In this document: piece after piece, positions 22,141 through 33,000 of the stretch
Position numbering within the stretch: the stretch's first letter is position 1
How the letters are laid out: each line of letters begins with the position of its first letter
Source of the DNA: Charina bottae
Taxonomy: Eukaryota > Chordata > Lepidosauria > Squamata > Charinaidae
Direction of reading: 5' to 3'
NCBI GenBank assembly: GCA_023362775.1
Contig: JALMGJ010000006.1
Span: forward strand, 56,441,001-56,505,000
DNA: 64,000 nucleotides
Program-made: the position numbers and the translations under genes
Notes under the pieces: generated by a model
The model's database searches: none
What the model was told of the DNA's origin: nothing
The model's input: only the letters and a program-made list of their open reading frames with translations

Positions 22141-22625
22141 TTTTGTTGTTTTATAAAATTTGTGATCAGAGTTATGGAAAATATTGAGACAAGCTTGCAG
22201 TAAAAATTTGCTTTTTATTTAAAACAAAAGAACATAGGAACAAACCTTGAATCTTCTTCTTCAGCCAAAGAGCACATGGTTGATTAACATAAGCTATTTA
22301 CATTGAGATAGCTGCAGAGTGCAGAGTGAAGAGAACAAAAGGCATTTACATTTTAAACCTTAACTTGAGTAGCATCTGAGTGGATAGGATCTAGCATGTG
22401 ACCAAAACACCTAGGCAACAGATTCCCAATATGGGCAAAGCGCTAACAGGTAATTCTGATTGGTCAGAACTCCCAGACTAGCTGGCTCCAAAAGGTAAAT
22501 TAACATTCCTGAGGAAGGGGGGTGAACATGTGCTCTCTCTTGAAACTCACAGGAAAAAAGTTTGAGGCCTGGCTTTTTAAAAACTCAGCCCCATATTCTA
22601 CAGACATAAAAAAATATATGCAACA
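22141..22625 (-). repeat. Copia 5' LTR
   Basis: 485 bp, one substitution from the 3' LTR. It carries the element's promoter by position; no TATA box was identified with confidence. Confidence 0.93.
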
Positions 22626-22630
22626 CAAAC
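22626..22630. repeat. Copia target-site duplication CAAAC (right copy)
   Basis: Matches 17616-17620. Confidence 0.9.
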
Positions 22631-22849
22631 CTGCTGTGATTCCACGCAGGTCCTAGTGCCTGCTTTGTGCCCTGCTGTAAGAGTGTGTCGCGAAATGATG
22701 CATGTCTAAAAAGTGTGTCACCAACATGAAAAGTTTGGAAAGCTCTGGTGTAGAATATAGTTGTACATATAATACATGTTGCTCCTATACATCTCTCCAT
22801 TTTAAAATATGTTTTCTAACCAATAGCTTTATTCTTCATATGATTTATT

Positions 22850-22985
22850 AGGAAAAGAGTCCCATATTCTAAAATAGAAGCATGGGAATTGCCTTACACA
22901 GAATCAGTCCATTGTCCATCTAGCTCAGTAATGTCTAGTTAGTGACTGAAGCAGTTCCAGCTTTCAGACCAAAATCTGTAGCAGA
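22850..22985. repeat. Dispersed reptile repeat, class unclear
   Basis: 'gaattgccttacacagaatcagtccattgtccatctagctcagt' style sequence (here split for brevity) resembles an interspersed repeat common in reptile genomes. No ends or coding part seen. Confidence 0.4.
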
Positions 22986-23187
22986 CGTGATCTACCTTTT
23001 GTGTAGATCTTGTGATTATGATCTGATCATGTGATCCAGAGCAGACCAATTGAAGACTATCCTGTGCTTTCCAGTAAAGTCCAAAAATATTATACATACC
23101 ATAGACATTGCACAAGGGAAGTGGAAACACACACACAAATGCAAATAGCATATAATGTCACATGGAAGAAATACAGATCCCTAAATA

Positions 23188-23345
23188 GGTACCACTTCGG
23201 TGGGATAGTAACAGTGTTCCGCGCGTGTCATGCCGGCCACATGATCGCAGAAGCATCTTCGGACAGCTCTGGATCTTCGGCTAAGAAACGGAGATGAGCA
23301 CCGCCCCCTAGAGTCAGACACGACTGTGCAGGGGAAAACCACTAC
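23188..23345 (+). mobile_element. tRNA-derived SINE, 5'-truncated
   Basis: Begins inside the family at 'ataggtaccacttcggtggg' and runs through the conserved 3' part 'cctagagtcagacacgactg'. It is the same family as 27365, 34590 and 48613 but lacks the tRNA head. Confidence 0.85.
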
Positions 23346-23472
23346 TTTTACTAATATAGTCACTGCTGATAAAGGGGTTGGAAAGAACTCCAGAAGATTT
23401 CCATACTTTGTTATTCCTTTGGACCCCACATAATGTTAGAAAGAAGGGACTTTATCTGTCCATCCATTAGCA

Positions 23473-23743
23473 CAGGGCTTTCCAAAGTTTTCCCTCGGCG
23501 ACACACCAACCGCCGTTGGTGTGTTGCCGCAGGGAAACCCAGAAGTGCCACTGTTGCGGCAGCACGCAAAAACCCAGAAGCACTGCTGCCGCTTTCAGAT
23601 TTTTGCGCGCTGCCGTTGGTGTGTCGCCGCGGGAAAACCCGGAAGCACTGATGATGATCAGCGCTTCCGGGTTGTGTGGCGACACACCAGACTGTGTGTG
23701 GCGACACACTTTTGTGTGGCGACACACAGTTTGGAAAGCTCTG
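23473..23743. mobile_element. hAT-type MITE
   Basis: 271 bp from CAGGGCTTTCCAAAG to GTTTGGAAAGCTCTG, flanked by the exact 8-bp duplication CATTAGCA (23465-23472 and 23744-23751). GC-rich core with internal inverted repeats and repeated 'cgacacac' blocks. No transposase. Short ORFs across it are composition artefacts. Confidence 0.92.
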
Positions 23744-23964
23744 CATTAGCAGAATAACTTTCCAAACAGAAGAGAAGAGACCAAATTTAGAGTAGAGAGA
23801 GAAGCCAGTAAATGAAAAATGCTTCCATGGAACTATTTGCAGGTAATCCCATGAGGGTGAAGTAGCTCCTGGCCTCTGTGTTCAGTTCTGTAAATATAAG
23901 TAGAATATGAAAATCAACCTACCAAGAATTGACAACAAAGGTAAATAAAGATCTGAAATATTTA

Positions 23965-24190
23965 AGAAAACATGTTTAATGGTATGTGGGAATGACCTTG
24001 GGAGACAGGAAGAAGAGCCGCAGACAAGACAACCATCTTGCAAAAGGTATCTCAGTCCACAGAAGCAAAAGGGACATGGGAAGCGTCTCAGAAGGGACCT
24101 GCCCTAGTTTTCTGGAAACTAAAGGTAAAGGAGGGGAAAAATACTTTCAGACCTGCAAGATTTTGTTACTGTAACCTTACAATAAAGGTA
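23965..24190 (+). repeat. LTR-like repeat, second copy
   Basis: Gapped match to the reverse complement of 7254-7470: 'ggtatgtgggaa', 'gaccttgggagacagg', 'tgcaagatt' and 'ttacaataaag' occur in the same order. The 3' end is replaced by a SINE. Confidence 0.5.
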
Positions 24191-24199
24191 GTATTATTT

Positions 24200-24452
24200 T
24201 ATTATGTATTTATTTATTTTTTATCCCGCCTTTATTATTTTTATAATTAACTCAAGGCGGGGAACATACCTAATACTCCTTCCTCCTCCTATTTTCCCCA
24301 CAACAACAACCCTGTGAGGTGAGTTGGGCTGAGAGTGTGTGACTGGCCCAAGGTCACCCAGCCGGCTTTCATGCCTCAGGCGGGACTAGAACTCACAGAC
24401 TCCTGGTTTCTAGCCCAGCACCTTAGTCACTAAACCAAACTGGCTCTCATAG
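24200..24452 (-). mobile_element. tRNA-derived SINE (Sauria-like head, different tail)
   Basis: On the minus strand it starts GAGAGCCAGTTTGGTTTAGTG, with B-box-like sequence GAGTTCTAGTCCC, then GGTGACCTTGGGCCAGTCAC, a GGGTTGTTGTTGTGGGG stretch and an 'aaggcgggataaaaaataaa' tail. The head is that of the Sauria SINE copies at 28900 and 56227, but the 3' half is different. Confidence 0.82.
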
Positions 24453-25830
24453 TTTGTGCTTCTTGTTTGGACTACCTCAAAGGGCTGACACATGTAACAT
24501 TCCATTATGAACTATGAAAATGGAAGTTTTTCAGAATGAATGTAGGCCTATTTGCATACTGATACACTCTGTCACACATGTGCTCTTCAAATGCTTTAGC
24601 ATCTATAAATAGCATCTATAAATAATAGATGCTAAATGGATTTTTCTGTTTTATCCACAGATTTTATCCACAGATTCTTCAAGCAGCAGTCAGAGTTCTT
24701 TCAGTATGAACATTTTAATACAGCATTTTCCTGTTCCATGTTTTGCCTTTAGATACCCTGCTCCAATGATAGTTGTCTGCAATACCAGTCATCAGTTGAT
24801 ATGCAAGGGTCTAATTTGACAAAAAGCAATATTGTGGAAGGATTAGATCCTAATTTATTATTGGCATCTTAGTAATGTGTGATAAAAGGGAAGCTGACAT
24901 TCTGCTTCAGGAAGGGAAGCACAGATGATTCTTGTTAGGTTTTATGGAATTTATACATGGAAAGGATCAGGAACAGTTACTGTATAACTATAGCTAACTC
25001 CTGAATCTTCTAAATGTATTGAAAAAGAAGATAGAATTAAGTGGAAGGAGGAAGTGAATGAAGAAATCTTGTTTGCATGGCTCCTTAGATCCCAACAGAT
25101 AAATTGGATATGAGAATGATCTAAGTTTTGATGCCCAAGGCTCTTTAGTTAATAGGAAGCTCATTAAAATGGTCAATTTGTTTCAGAGATACCCACTTAG
25201 TCTTTGTTGCTTATTTGACCCCACGGTTATTTAGATTTTCCTGAAATCACAATGTCCTCATCCTGAGTATACCTGTAGATTGTTTTATTGATTAATTTCA
25301 GCAACCTAAAGCTTTAATTATTCCATTTCAAAATACTCTATTGTATAATATTCTGCCCATTAACAAGAGTGACATACCATACCATGCTTCCAGATGGTAA
25401 AAAGACATTGGTGACAGAGAACTATTTACAGTCATCCTTAAACCATGCTTCTTTTTTATTATTTTGTAAGCATCAGATGACAGACTACATGTAGTCATGA
25501 ATATTATAAAAAATTCAATGAATCCTTACAGTTAGATTTTCTGAGCTGTTCTTGAAATTGCAGGCTAGATGAGCAATAGAGCTAGCACAACAAAAGAAAA
25601 AGAATGGCTGCGTTACAATGGCATAAGTGCAATTCAGAAAATGAAAATAAGCCTGCTAACACTGGACTGATTCATATGTGAAGTAAATGTCTTGATTATT
25701 CCACAGTGGCAATTCAATATATCAACTGACTCGGTTTCATTAAATGCATTGGATTGGATCCAAAGGTTTGCTTCCTCTTGATAGATGATTCTGAGAAAGA
25801 TCTATTTGTGGAATTTATTCTTTAATACTG
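24453..25830. other. Intergenic, no feature recognised
   Basis: AT-rich sequence with small imperfect local repeats only (24600-24675). No coding or repeat homology seen. Confidence 0.6.
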
Positions 25831-25865
25831 CCAGGCCCACATACAAGTCACCCTTGGAATTCCAG

Positions 25866-25952
25866 CTATTAGGCAATACAAAGCAAGCTGGCTAGGGAAT
25901 TCTGGGAGTTGTTGTCCACACATCTTCAAGTTGCCAAGGTTGAGAAACACTG
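25866..25952. mobile_element. hAT-type MITE remnant (right half)
   Basis: 'gggaattctgggagttg', 'gtccacacatctt' and terminal GGTTGAGAAACACTG match the palindromic MITE at 55839-55959; the left half is degraded. Confidence 0.7.
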
Positions 25953-26605
25953 CATTAGAGCATGCAGTTACATATAATAATAAGCTGACTGACATATCAA
26001 GTGAGAACTATGATCAGGATAATGTGAAAGAAAGAGCAGGGGAGGAAAAACTTTTCTAAGCCCAAGGTTCACATTCCCCTTGGGTGAGGTCCCAGATTTG
26101 CATTTCTGTGGCTGTCATGACTGGAACAAAGTAGCTTCAAGGCCATTCTTCAACAGATAGACTTCAGATCCACACATTCACAGGACACAAACACATCCCT
26201 TCTTCTCCTTCCAAGAGCCATCTCTTTGTCTCCATATCCCCCTTTCTCTCATTACCTCTCCCACTTCTACAATGGTCACTCATTGGTTTTTCTACCTAAT
26301 AGTGTTGCTGAGAGGATAAATAGGAGTTTCCTACGTAGGTAGAAAGACAGACTTCGTGAGAAATGCAAGTACCTTGGCTGTGTCAGTAAAAGGAATTTCA
26401 TAGTGTCTTCAGGAAGTTAGACATTTCTCTATAGTCCATCTTACCTTGACTGGGAACATTCTTTACTATATATCCATGATTATGTGATGTATTTTACAAA
26501 TCTGCTCCATTTGTGCCTTAGGGATCCATAACAGGGAGAAGGCAAAAGGGGTTGCCAGACACACTTACTCTAAAAATTAGGAATAAGGACAAAGAATTAG
26601 GTAAA
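25953..26605. other. Intergenic, no feature recognised
   Basis: No gene or repeat I can name. Confidence 0.6.
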
Positions 26606-26818
26606 GGAGGGGGTAGTACCTCTTGGAGGTGGCTGGCCCCGTAGTGCCTTGATCTGGATTGTGGCTCTTAACCATCTTTGGATTTTATTTATTCCCTTTA
26701 TTTATTGTTTTATAGTAATTTTTGTATAGATTTTAAATTTTTGATATTTTGTAAACCACCCAGAGTTCCCTATTGGGGAGATGGGCGGGGATAAATTAAA
26801 TAAATAAATAAATAAAGC
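26606..26818 (+). mobile_element. L2-like LINE 3' end
   Basis: 'gtagtacctcttggaggtgg ctggcccc' through 'gagatgggcggggataaatt' and an (AAAT)n tail. It aligns in order with the 3' end at 46515-46745. 5'-truncated, no ORF. Confidence 0.8.
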
Positions 26819-27350
26819 TAGGACAAAACCAATTTTAATATAATTTATATTTAATTACAATGAAATTAATCAAATCCAATATGATCATTCCCTTTGACTT
26901 TAATATTTTCCTGCTTCTGTAGCTTCAACATTTATTATTCGGTGGAAATTATTAGAGGAGTTTGAGGGTCCACTCCCAAAATAATTAGTCCTCAGGTAGT
27001 ACATCCCTAGAGGTAAGGCAGCCTTAAAAAGGCATCCAGCCTTGTTGTAATTTCATTTACTATAAGGCAAGAGTGAAAAACCTGTACACCTCCAAGTATT
27101 GGTGAACTCCAGCAGCCCCAATGACATGGCTGGTGTTAGGGATGCTCAAGTTTCCAGTTCAGTATCTCTACTATATGAATCCTAGAATCCTAGTGCTTCT
27201 GACACACACACAAAATCCTAGAAACAAATAGGTTTGTTTTTAGAGCAATATGTTTTTAGGTTTCCTACCAGATTTTGTCCTTTTGCAGATTATACACTGT
27301 AACAATCTTAAATTTGGTGGACATTAAATAGGCTGGCTTATTAAATGATA
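26819..27350. other. Intergenic, no feature recognised
   Basis: Nothing beyond low-complexity AT-rich sequence and a short CA run near 27205. Confidence 0.6.
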
Positions 27351-27363
27351 CTAGGAAATTAGA

Positions 27364-27697
27364 AGGGGCGTGGTGGCTCAGCGGGTAAGACGCCAGGCTT
27401 GTCGATCGGAAGATTGCAAGTTTGGAGGTTCGAATCCCTAGCCCTGCGTGCGGAGTGAGCTCCCGCACTAGCTCCAGCTCTTGCCAACCTAGCAATTCGA
27501 AAGCATGCAAATGCAAGTAGATGAATAGGTACCACTTCGGTGGGTAGGTAACAGCGTTCCGCGCACGTCATGCGGCCACATGACCGTGGAAGCATCTTCG
27601 GACAACGCTGGCTCTTCGGCTAACAAACGGAGATGAGCATCGGCCCCTAGAGTCGGATACGACTGCACAAATGTGCGGGGGGAACCTTTACCTTTAC
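27364..27697 (+). mobile_element. Full-length tRNA-derived SINE with 13-bp target duplication
   Basis: Starts GGGGCGTGGTGGCTCAGCGG with a pol III A box (TGGCTCAGCGGGTAAGACG) and a perfect B box GGTTCGAATCC. The body runs to 'agtcggatacgactg' and ends in CCTTTACCTTTAC. It is flanked by CTAGGAAATTAGA at 27351-27363 and 27698-27710, proving insertion by reverse transcription. The 3' part near AGTCGGACACGACTG resembles Bov-B 3' sequence, so a Bov-B/RTE partner is likely. Confidence 0.92.
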
Positions 27698-27779
27698 CTA
27701 GGAAATTAGATCTACCACTGGAAAAAAAGCATGGATCAAAAATCGTTAGGTGCTCTTTTATAATATGTTAATATAGTTA

Positions 27780-28310
27780 GATATATTAGAATCATGGAAT
27801 ATATGAGCTGCAAGAGGCCTTTGTAGCCATTTAATCCAGCTTCCTGCTCTGTTTAGGAAACCATTAAACCAGTGCTTTCTAAAGTGCCGCCGTTGGTGAC
27901 ACACAACGGCGGCAGCGGCGGCGGTGCGGGGGGCACGCGGGGGCAGGGGCGTGCATGGTGGCAGTGTGTGGGGCGGCGCAGGGGCGGAAGTGTGCATGGT
28001 GGCGGCGGCGGCGGCAGCGGCCTCCGCTAAAACGCGGAAGTGCTGATGGCGCGCCACTGCCGCCATGCACGCCCCTGCTGCCGCTTCCAGGTTGTGTGGC
28101 GAGACCAGACTGTGTGTTGCGACACACTAAAGTGTGTCGCGACACACAGTTTGGAAAGCTGTGCATTAAACCATTGCAGACAGGTATTCATCCAGCCTAC
28201 TTGTGAAAATCTCTGAGTTTGGAATCCATCACTGTTTTAAGTAGATTATTTCACTGAGTAACAGCTCTTACTGTCAGGAAATTCTAGCTAATTTTTTGTC
28301 TTTCATGTAT
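27780..28310 (-). mobile_element. CR1-type LINE 3' fragment, split by a MITE
   Basis: 'gaatcatggaatatatgagctgcaag', 'taatccagcttcctgctct', 'accattgcagacagg' and 'aacagctcttactgtcaggaa' follow the order of a CR1 3' end read antisense. The hAT MITE 27870-28163 interrupts it. Confidence 0.75.
27870..28163. mobile_element. hAT-type MITE with CGG-rich core
   Basis: 294 bp from CAGTGCTTTCTAAAG to GTTTGGAAAGCTGTG, with exact 8-bp duplication CATTAAAC (27862-27869 and 28164-28171). The core is a GGC/CGG-rich palindromic tract unlike the AT-rich surroundings. Confidence 0.92.
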
Positions 28311-28900
28311 ATTACGTTTTTCACTATCATTAGATGAGATGTATAGAGCTTTAATTTTAATATACTGTATCAGTATGATAAAACCTTCATTTATGAACAG
28401 ACAAGATTCCAACTGTATTCATATCTGTTTGCATCATTTGCATAAGAGGGTTACTGTGGATTATGCTCTCTGTGATAACGAACACTCGGAAATAATGGAC
28501 ATCCCACATCATAACTGGTCTGATATATTAAGGTTCCACTGCAAAACATTTATGGGGCAAATGCCCCAATTTGCTGGTTCAAATTTGCTTCTCTCCTCTG
28601 CAATTCCTTCTTGGGTTGACTGAGCCTTTTATTAATCCTACATGCATTGTCATGAGACTGTGCCTTAGAACTTCAGATCATGTTAGGATATCTCTCTGAT
28701 GATACCCACCTCAACAATGAAGAGGAGAAACAGAGTCAGGGTGACAATAAAGCTACTTCAGACTGCCTCAGAGCATTGCCCTGTGAATCTCAGTATGATG
28801 TATTTCCCCTTGCAATAGCACTCTAAGGCAAATTTCTACAATTTGATGGATTTCACATGTTTTGGGATGAACTGTAGTCCCAGCTGTTCTCTCAGGTTTT
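28311..28900. other. Intergenic, no feature recognised
   Basis: An ORF at 28339-28623 has no domain or codon signal that I can support. Confidence 0.6.
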
Positions 28901-28903
28901 ATT

Positions 28904-29133
28904 TTAATCCATTCAATCATGTCCAATTCTCGGAGACTTCCTTGACTAGTTCCTGCAGTTTTCTTGGCAAGGTTTTTCAGAAGTGGTTTGCCATTGCCTC
29001 CTTCCTATGGCTGAGAGAAAGTGACTGGCCCAAGGTCACCCAGATGGCTTTGTGCCTAAGGCGGGACTACAACTCATGGTCTCCTGGTTTCTAGCCTGTT
29101 GCCTTAACCACTAGACCAAACTGGCTCTCTTCT
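28904..29133 (-). mobile_element. Sauria SINE
   Basis: Minus strand: head GAGAGCCAGTTTGGTCTAGT, 'ctagaaaccaggagaccatg', 'gggtgaccttgggccagtca', 'ggcaatggcaaaccacttc', ending in the Bov-B-like 'gaattggacatgattgaatgg'. Typical of the squamate Sauria SINE family, mobilised by Bov-B-type LINEs. Confidence 0.9.
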
Positions 29134-29829
29134 CTCAGTTTAACCTGCAGCATATTTATCATCTCCCATATATGCTATTAACAATACAACCTTTTTGGTT
29201 AGATGATTAGGCAGACACAAGATACAAAAAAACCCAACAAACACATAGTTTTATTCCAAGAAGCACTATCAATGACTGTCAAGCACTGTCAATATAAATG
29301 AGATTACAGAAAGACATTTTGAGTATTCAGTTTCCCACTTCTTCTCCAGAGAAATAAGATCTTCTGATCATGTATCATAGCAACAGAGCATAACATTATA
29401 AGGTTTAAAATAAATTATCTGATGCCACTGTAATCTTAGCATATTGCTCCTTTTTGTAAGACTAATAAGTCTTCTGTCAAGATCTATGGGAATTTGCTTA
29501 CATAAAATTAGCCAGTAGAAAACAATATTTGCTAACTGCAATAAAAGTTACATTTTGTAGGAAACATGCACCCTTGAAATCTACCTGCCTAGCATTCAAT
29601 AAAAATATCTAGGTTTCTGACACAGTGGGAATGGATTATCTTAAGGCTGTTAAGGATGGTATATATCTACATCTACATCATCTTCATCCACTCCTAACTA
29701 TGAAATTTGTAGTCATGTTGTGACTTAAGCTCCGCCCTTATGTAGTTATGATTTTGTTAAATTCATTGCTCCCCCCCACCATCCCTATGGATAGATATAT
29801 ACTTGAAAAAATATACAATGTTTTCACTA
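29134..29829. other. Intergenic, no feature recognised
   Basis: AT-rich; no gene seen. Confidence 0.6.
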
Positions 29830-30500
29830 ACCTGGTTTGGGACATAAGGTGAAGAATTTCCTGGATAAAATTGATATACAAAAGAAGTCGGTTAAAGCTT
29901 TCAAGATTAAAGTGGAAATACAAATGATAAACCAAGAGAACAACCTGGATAAGGACTTTTTACTAGATTTACAAAAGAGGTTTGCTAAAGTGCTAAAGCC
30001 TCGAAGAAGCCTTTGGGATGGGAAAAAGAAAAACCGAAGAGAGATCAAATCCTACAACATCTGAATGAATTAAAGATCAAGACTGTTAGAAGTAAAAGGA
30101 AGGAATATAAAGTTGGTTTATTTGACCATGGTTAAAATAAGACATGTTTCTATAAAGCTCTGGGAACCCTTTACAGACTTTTTGCTCACAACAGGACTCA
30201 AAAGTTGATGATTTATGGATTTGCATATACAGTAGATAAGGGATGGGTTATGGGAAGAAGAGATATTTCTTTTTAACCTTATAGGAGTGAAGAATTATTA
30301 AGTTTCTTTATACTTGTTGTGATGAAGATTGGAAGTCACTTCTTTAAATATTTCTTTTATTTTTCTTTATCTTACTTTATTTTTTTCCTTTCCTTACACT
30401 TTTTATTCTTTCTTTCTCCCTTTTTCTCTTTGAGTTTAGTTTGTATTTGCTTTTACTATTGTAATTAAAATTCTCAATAAAAATTATTTTAAAAAATAGA
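29830..30500 (+). mobile_element. ORF1-only LINE fragment
   Basis: An open stretch (29837-30064) encodes Lys-rich sequence (FLDKIDIQKKSVKAFKIKVE..., LLDLQKRFAKVLKP), related to the ORF at 101-310. A 3' region shared with 1-120 follows ('gaatataaagttggtttatt') and then 'ctcaataaaaattattttaaaaaa', an A-rich end. There is no RT. Confidence 0.6.
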
Positions 30501-32929
30501 ACTCAACAAGTCAGCAGTGGTAGGGAGCCCCCCCTTTTTTTTTTAATGCCCATGAATACTGCACAATAATCTGCAGCAGGGACCCCTTCGGATGTGCAGT
30601 TATGAACTTTAATAAAACCTAACCAGTTTTTGAGATAACTTAGAAGCCTTCACATGTAGAACACTATAGTTTCTCTCTGCAGACATCTAGGCTGCATTTC
30701 TAGATCAACAAGAACATAGTTTAAGCATACAGAGCCAAGGAACTGCCAGTATCATTAGTTTTACACATTACTTGAACAGGTGTATAGGTGTATATTCTTG
30801 ATAAAACCAGCTAAGAAAGAGAAAGTTTGATGTCTCTCTGTGTGTATATAAAACTCTAATTAACAACAACAATGCAGAGTAGGAAAGAAACATAACTAAG
30901 ACAAAAAGCATTTTTTTAAAAAAGTGAGATGCTAATTGGAGGTTTATATGGAGAAGAGCCTTAATTATTTCTATTCAATATTTCTCTGCAGCTCAAGCCA
31001 AGATAATCTATTAGAAAAAATATTATTCATATAATTGTATTAATATAGTTAATAAAGAGTAATCACATTTGACTGAAAATATTTTGTGTTATAGTTTTTA
31101 AAAGCTTTGCTAGCTGTGTTAATTTTTTAGCCAAACTGATTTTCCATAAACATCACTGATCTCTGTCTTGTTCTGCACTGAACAAATTTGAACCAGTTCA
31201 TACCCATGAAGTGAATTATGAGTATATTGTATTACATTTGTTCATAAAAAGGTAGATCAGTGTCTATTCCATTAGCCAAAAACAGTTATGGAAAAACTCA
31301 CTAATTTACTATAAATTCATGTATACACAGCTTATTCTGCATACAGTGAGGAAAATATGTATTGCAGATAGTGGGGGTTATGATAACTTAGGGATTTATT
31401 TCAACTAAATTTGTATACATACCCTGTGAAATAAAATGCATTTCCTGCTGGCAGTTAAGTGTATTATTAAACAAATTCCAAAGATCTGTGGGCAGGTTGA
31501 GCAGCCTGCTTCCCTGTAGTCTTGATTGCACAGTCTCTAAGAAATCAATATCTCATTTCTCACACCAGACAGATAGTAAACCAGGGAAAGTTTTCAAATG
31601 AAGCCTTGTAAAGTCTGACAGGAAAAAGAACATGCTTTTCCTGTTTTGAATTCACCACTTTACAAGCAGGTTTTTGACATCTTATTGACAGCTTTGAAGT
31701 ACTGTCTTCAGGTATGCTGCCTCATGGTGCAATGTGCAGCATTCTTGCATGTGCTGCAAAAATCTGGGTTGTTTTCAACCTGCCTTGCTAAATAAAATTT
31801 TGATTTCAGGAAATGATGCTTACATATAGCTATTATGTAAAATTTGCAAATCCTCCATAGGAATCTTAAAAAGCCAAGCACATTTAGCATACAGCTTCAT
31901 TCCCCATATCATAATTTTTGAAAACCCAATTGTCAAAAACACAATTCTTTATAGAAGTTATAATGTGTAGACAATGTCCTTCATCTAATCCTTACTGGAA
32001 TGTGTATTTGAGGCATAAATATTAGGCCATATATTTTTGTATATATTAAATAAATTAATATTATATACACCTTTTTGTATATATATTTAAACTACATAGA
32101 GCATTGTTAGGAAATGTCTTAGTTAACAGAAATATAATTGAAGTGCAGTAGTATGAAGGAGTATCTGATTGTTAGTTTTGATCTATTTTGTTATAATTTT
32201 GAAAAGGGAACTATTCCTACAGAGTATATGTAAGAACATAAGTGTATACACAAATTTGGAAAACTGCTCAGTTTTTCTTCTGAAGCTGCCTGATTCCACT
32301 TGGAAACTGAATTGGAGTCTTCAATTGTGAATTCAAAGCACCGTGTCTTTTGCTGACTGCCATTGGAAATCAATATATGGCTATAACTTAATGTGATGGA
32401 CCTGGATGAAATTTTCAAGAATAGTAGGACTTCATGTGAGGAACGATACCCTTCCAGAACCTTTAAAACAGAGAACTGGCAATGACTTTTTAAAAAATCC
32501 TGGCTGAATTGGATGTAGTTTGCAGGCATATTTGTACCTTTTGAGAAATTCAAGCTACCAAGTTCAGGAATTGTTATGCAAGAATATATACGTATAAGGA
32601 ATATATACATTACATCCTACATACATTATATATAGGATGTATTTTACTCCTTCCTTAAGAGATGGGCAAACCAAAGCCCATGGACTATATCTCAAACTCC
32701 TTATCTGCTACCCCCACAGCTTCCTTGGGGTAGCCTACAAGATATTAAGAAGCAATGGATGAATTTTGGCTGCATACTTTCCCACTAATTTTCTGGAGAA
32801 AAACAAAGCCCTATATAAAATTGTTTTTAAAACTTCTCTAAAAAGTGTATGGGGGAGGGAAATGGGGGTGGTGGAATCCCTGCCTTCTACTTGTCATGTT
32901 ATGTTAATGCTCCATCTTCATAGTGACCT
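30501..32929. other. Intergenic, no feature recognised
   Basis: 2.4 kb of AT-rich sequence; no ORF with recognisable domain and no repeat I can name. Confidence 0.6.
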
Positions 32930-33000
32930 GATTATTTATTTATTTTTATTTATTAATCAAATTTATCACCGCCCATCTCCCCCCAAAGGGGGACTCTTTA
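32930..33000 (-). repeat. L2-like LINE 3' tail
   Basis: TTTATT repeats then 'aaatttatcaccgcccatct' and 'gggactcttta'. Confidence 0.7.

Larger units (their letters stand above)
17621..22625 (-). mobile_element. Ty1/copia LTR retrotransposon, full length but coding-defective
   Basis: 5005 bp between CAAAC duplications, with two 485-bp LTRs that differ at one position (T 17922 versus G 22442). Gene order on the minus strand is gag, protease, integrase, reverse transcriptase, RNase H, the copia order (integrase before RT; Gypsy has it after). A polypurine tract precedes the 3' LTR and a candidate half-tRNA primer site follows the 5' LTR. The coding region is broken by a gag lesion, two in-frame TAG codons and two RT frameshifts. 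Copia elements are rare in vertebrates but known in fish, amphibians and reptiles. Confidence 0.95.
17489..22747. mobile_element. hAT-type MITE split by the copia insertion
   Basis: The left part 17489-17620 starts CATAGCTTTCCAAAC; the right part 22631-22747 ends GTTTGGAAAGCTCTG. Together they form a non-autonomous hAT-type element with inverted ends and 8-bp flanks GTATAGAA (17481-17488) and GTGTAGAA (22748-22755), differing at one base. The copia element 17621-22625 plus its CAAAC duplication sits inside. The interior is related to the copy at 52033-52327. Confidence 0.85.

Noticed and set aside
23411..23757. Overlapping ORFs of 70-110 residues on both strands
   Set aside because: They lie across a GC-rich hAT MITE; frames follow CGACACAC repeats and have no domain.
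27365..27440. Possible tRNA gene (A and B boxes)
   Set aside because: It is the head of a SINE with target duplications, body and tail; no acceptor-stem pairing for a functional tRNA.
28339..28623. 94-residue ORF as a possible gene
   Set aside because: No splice context, domain or repeat homology that I can support; length is compatible with chance.
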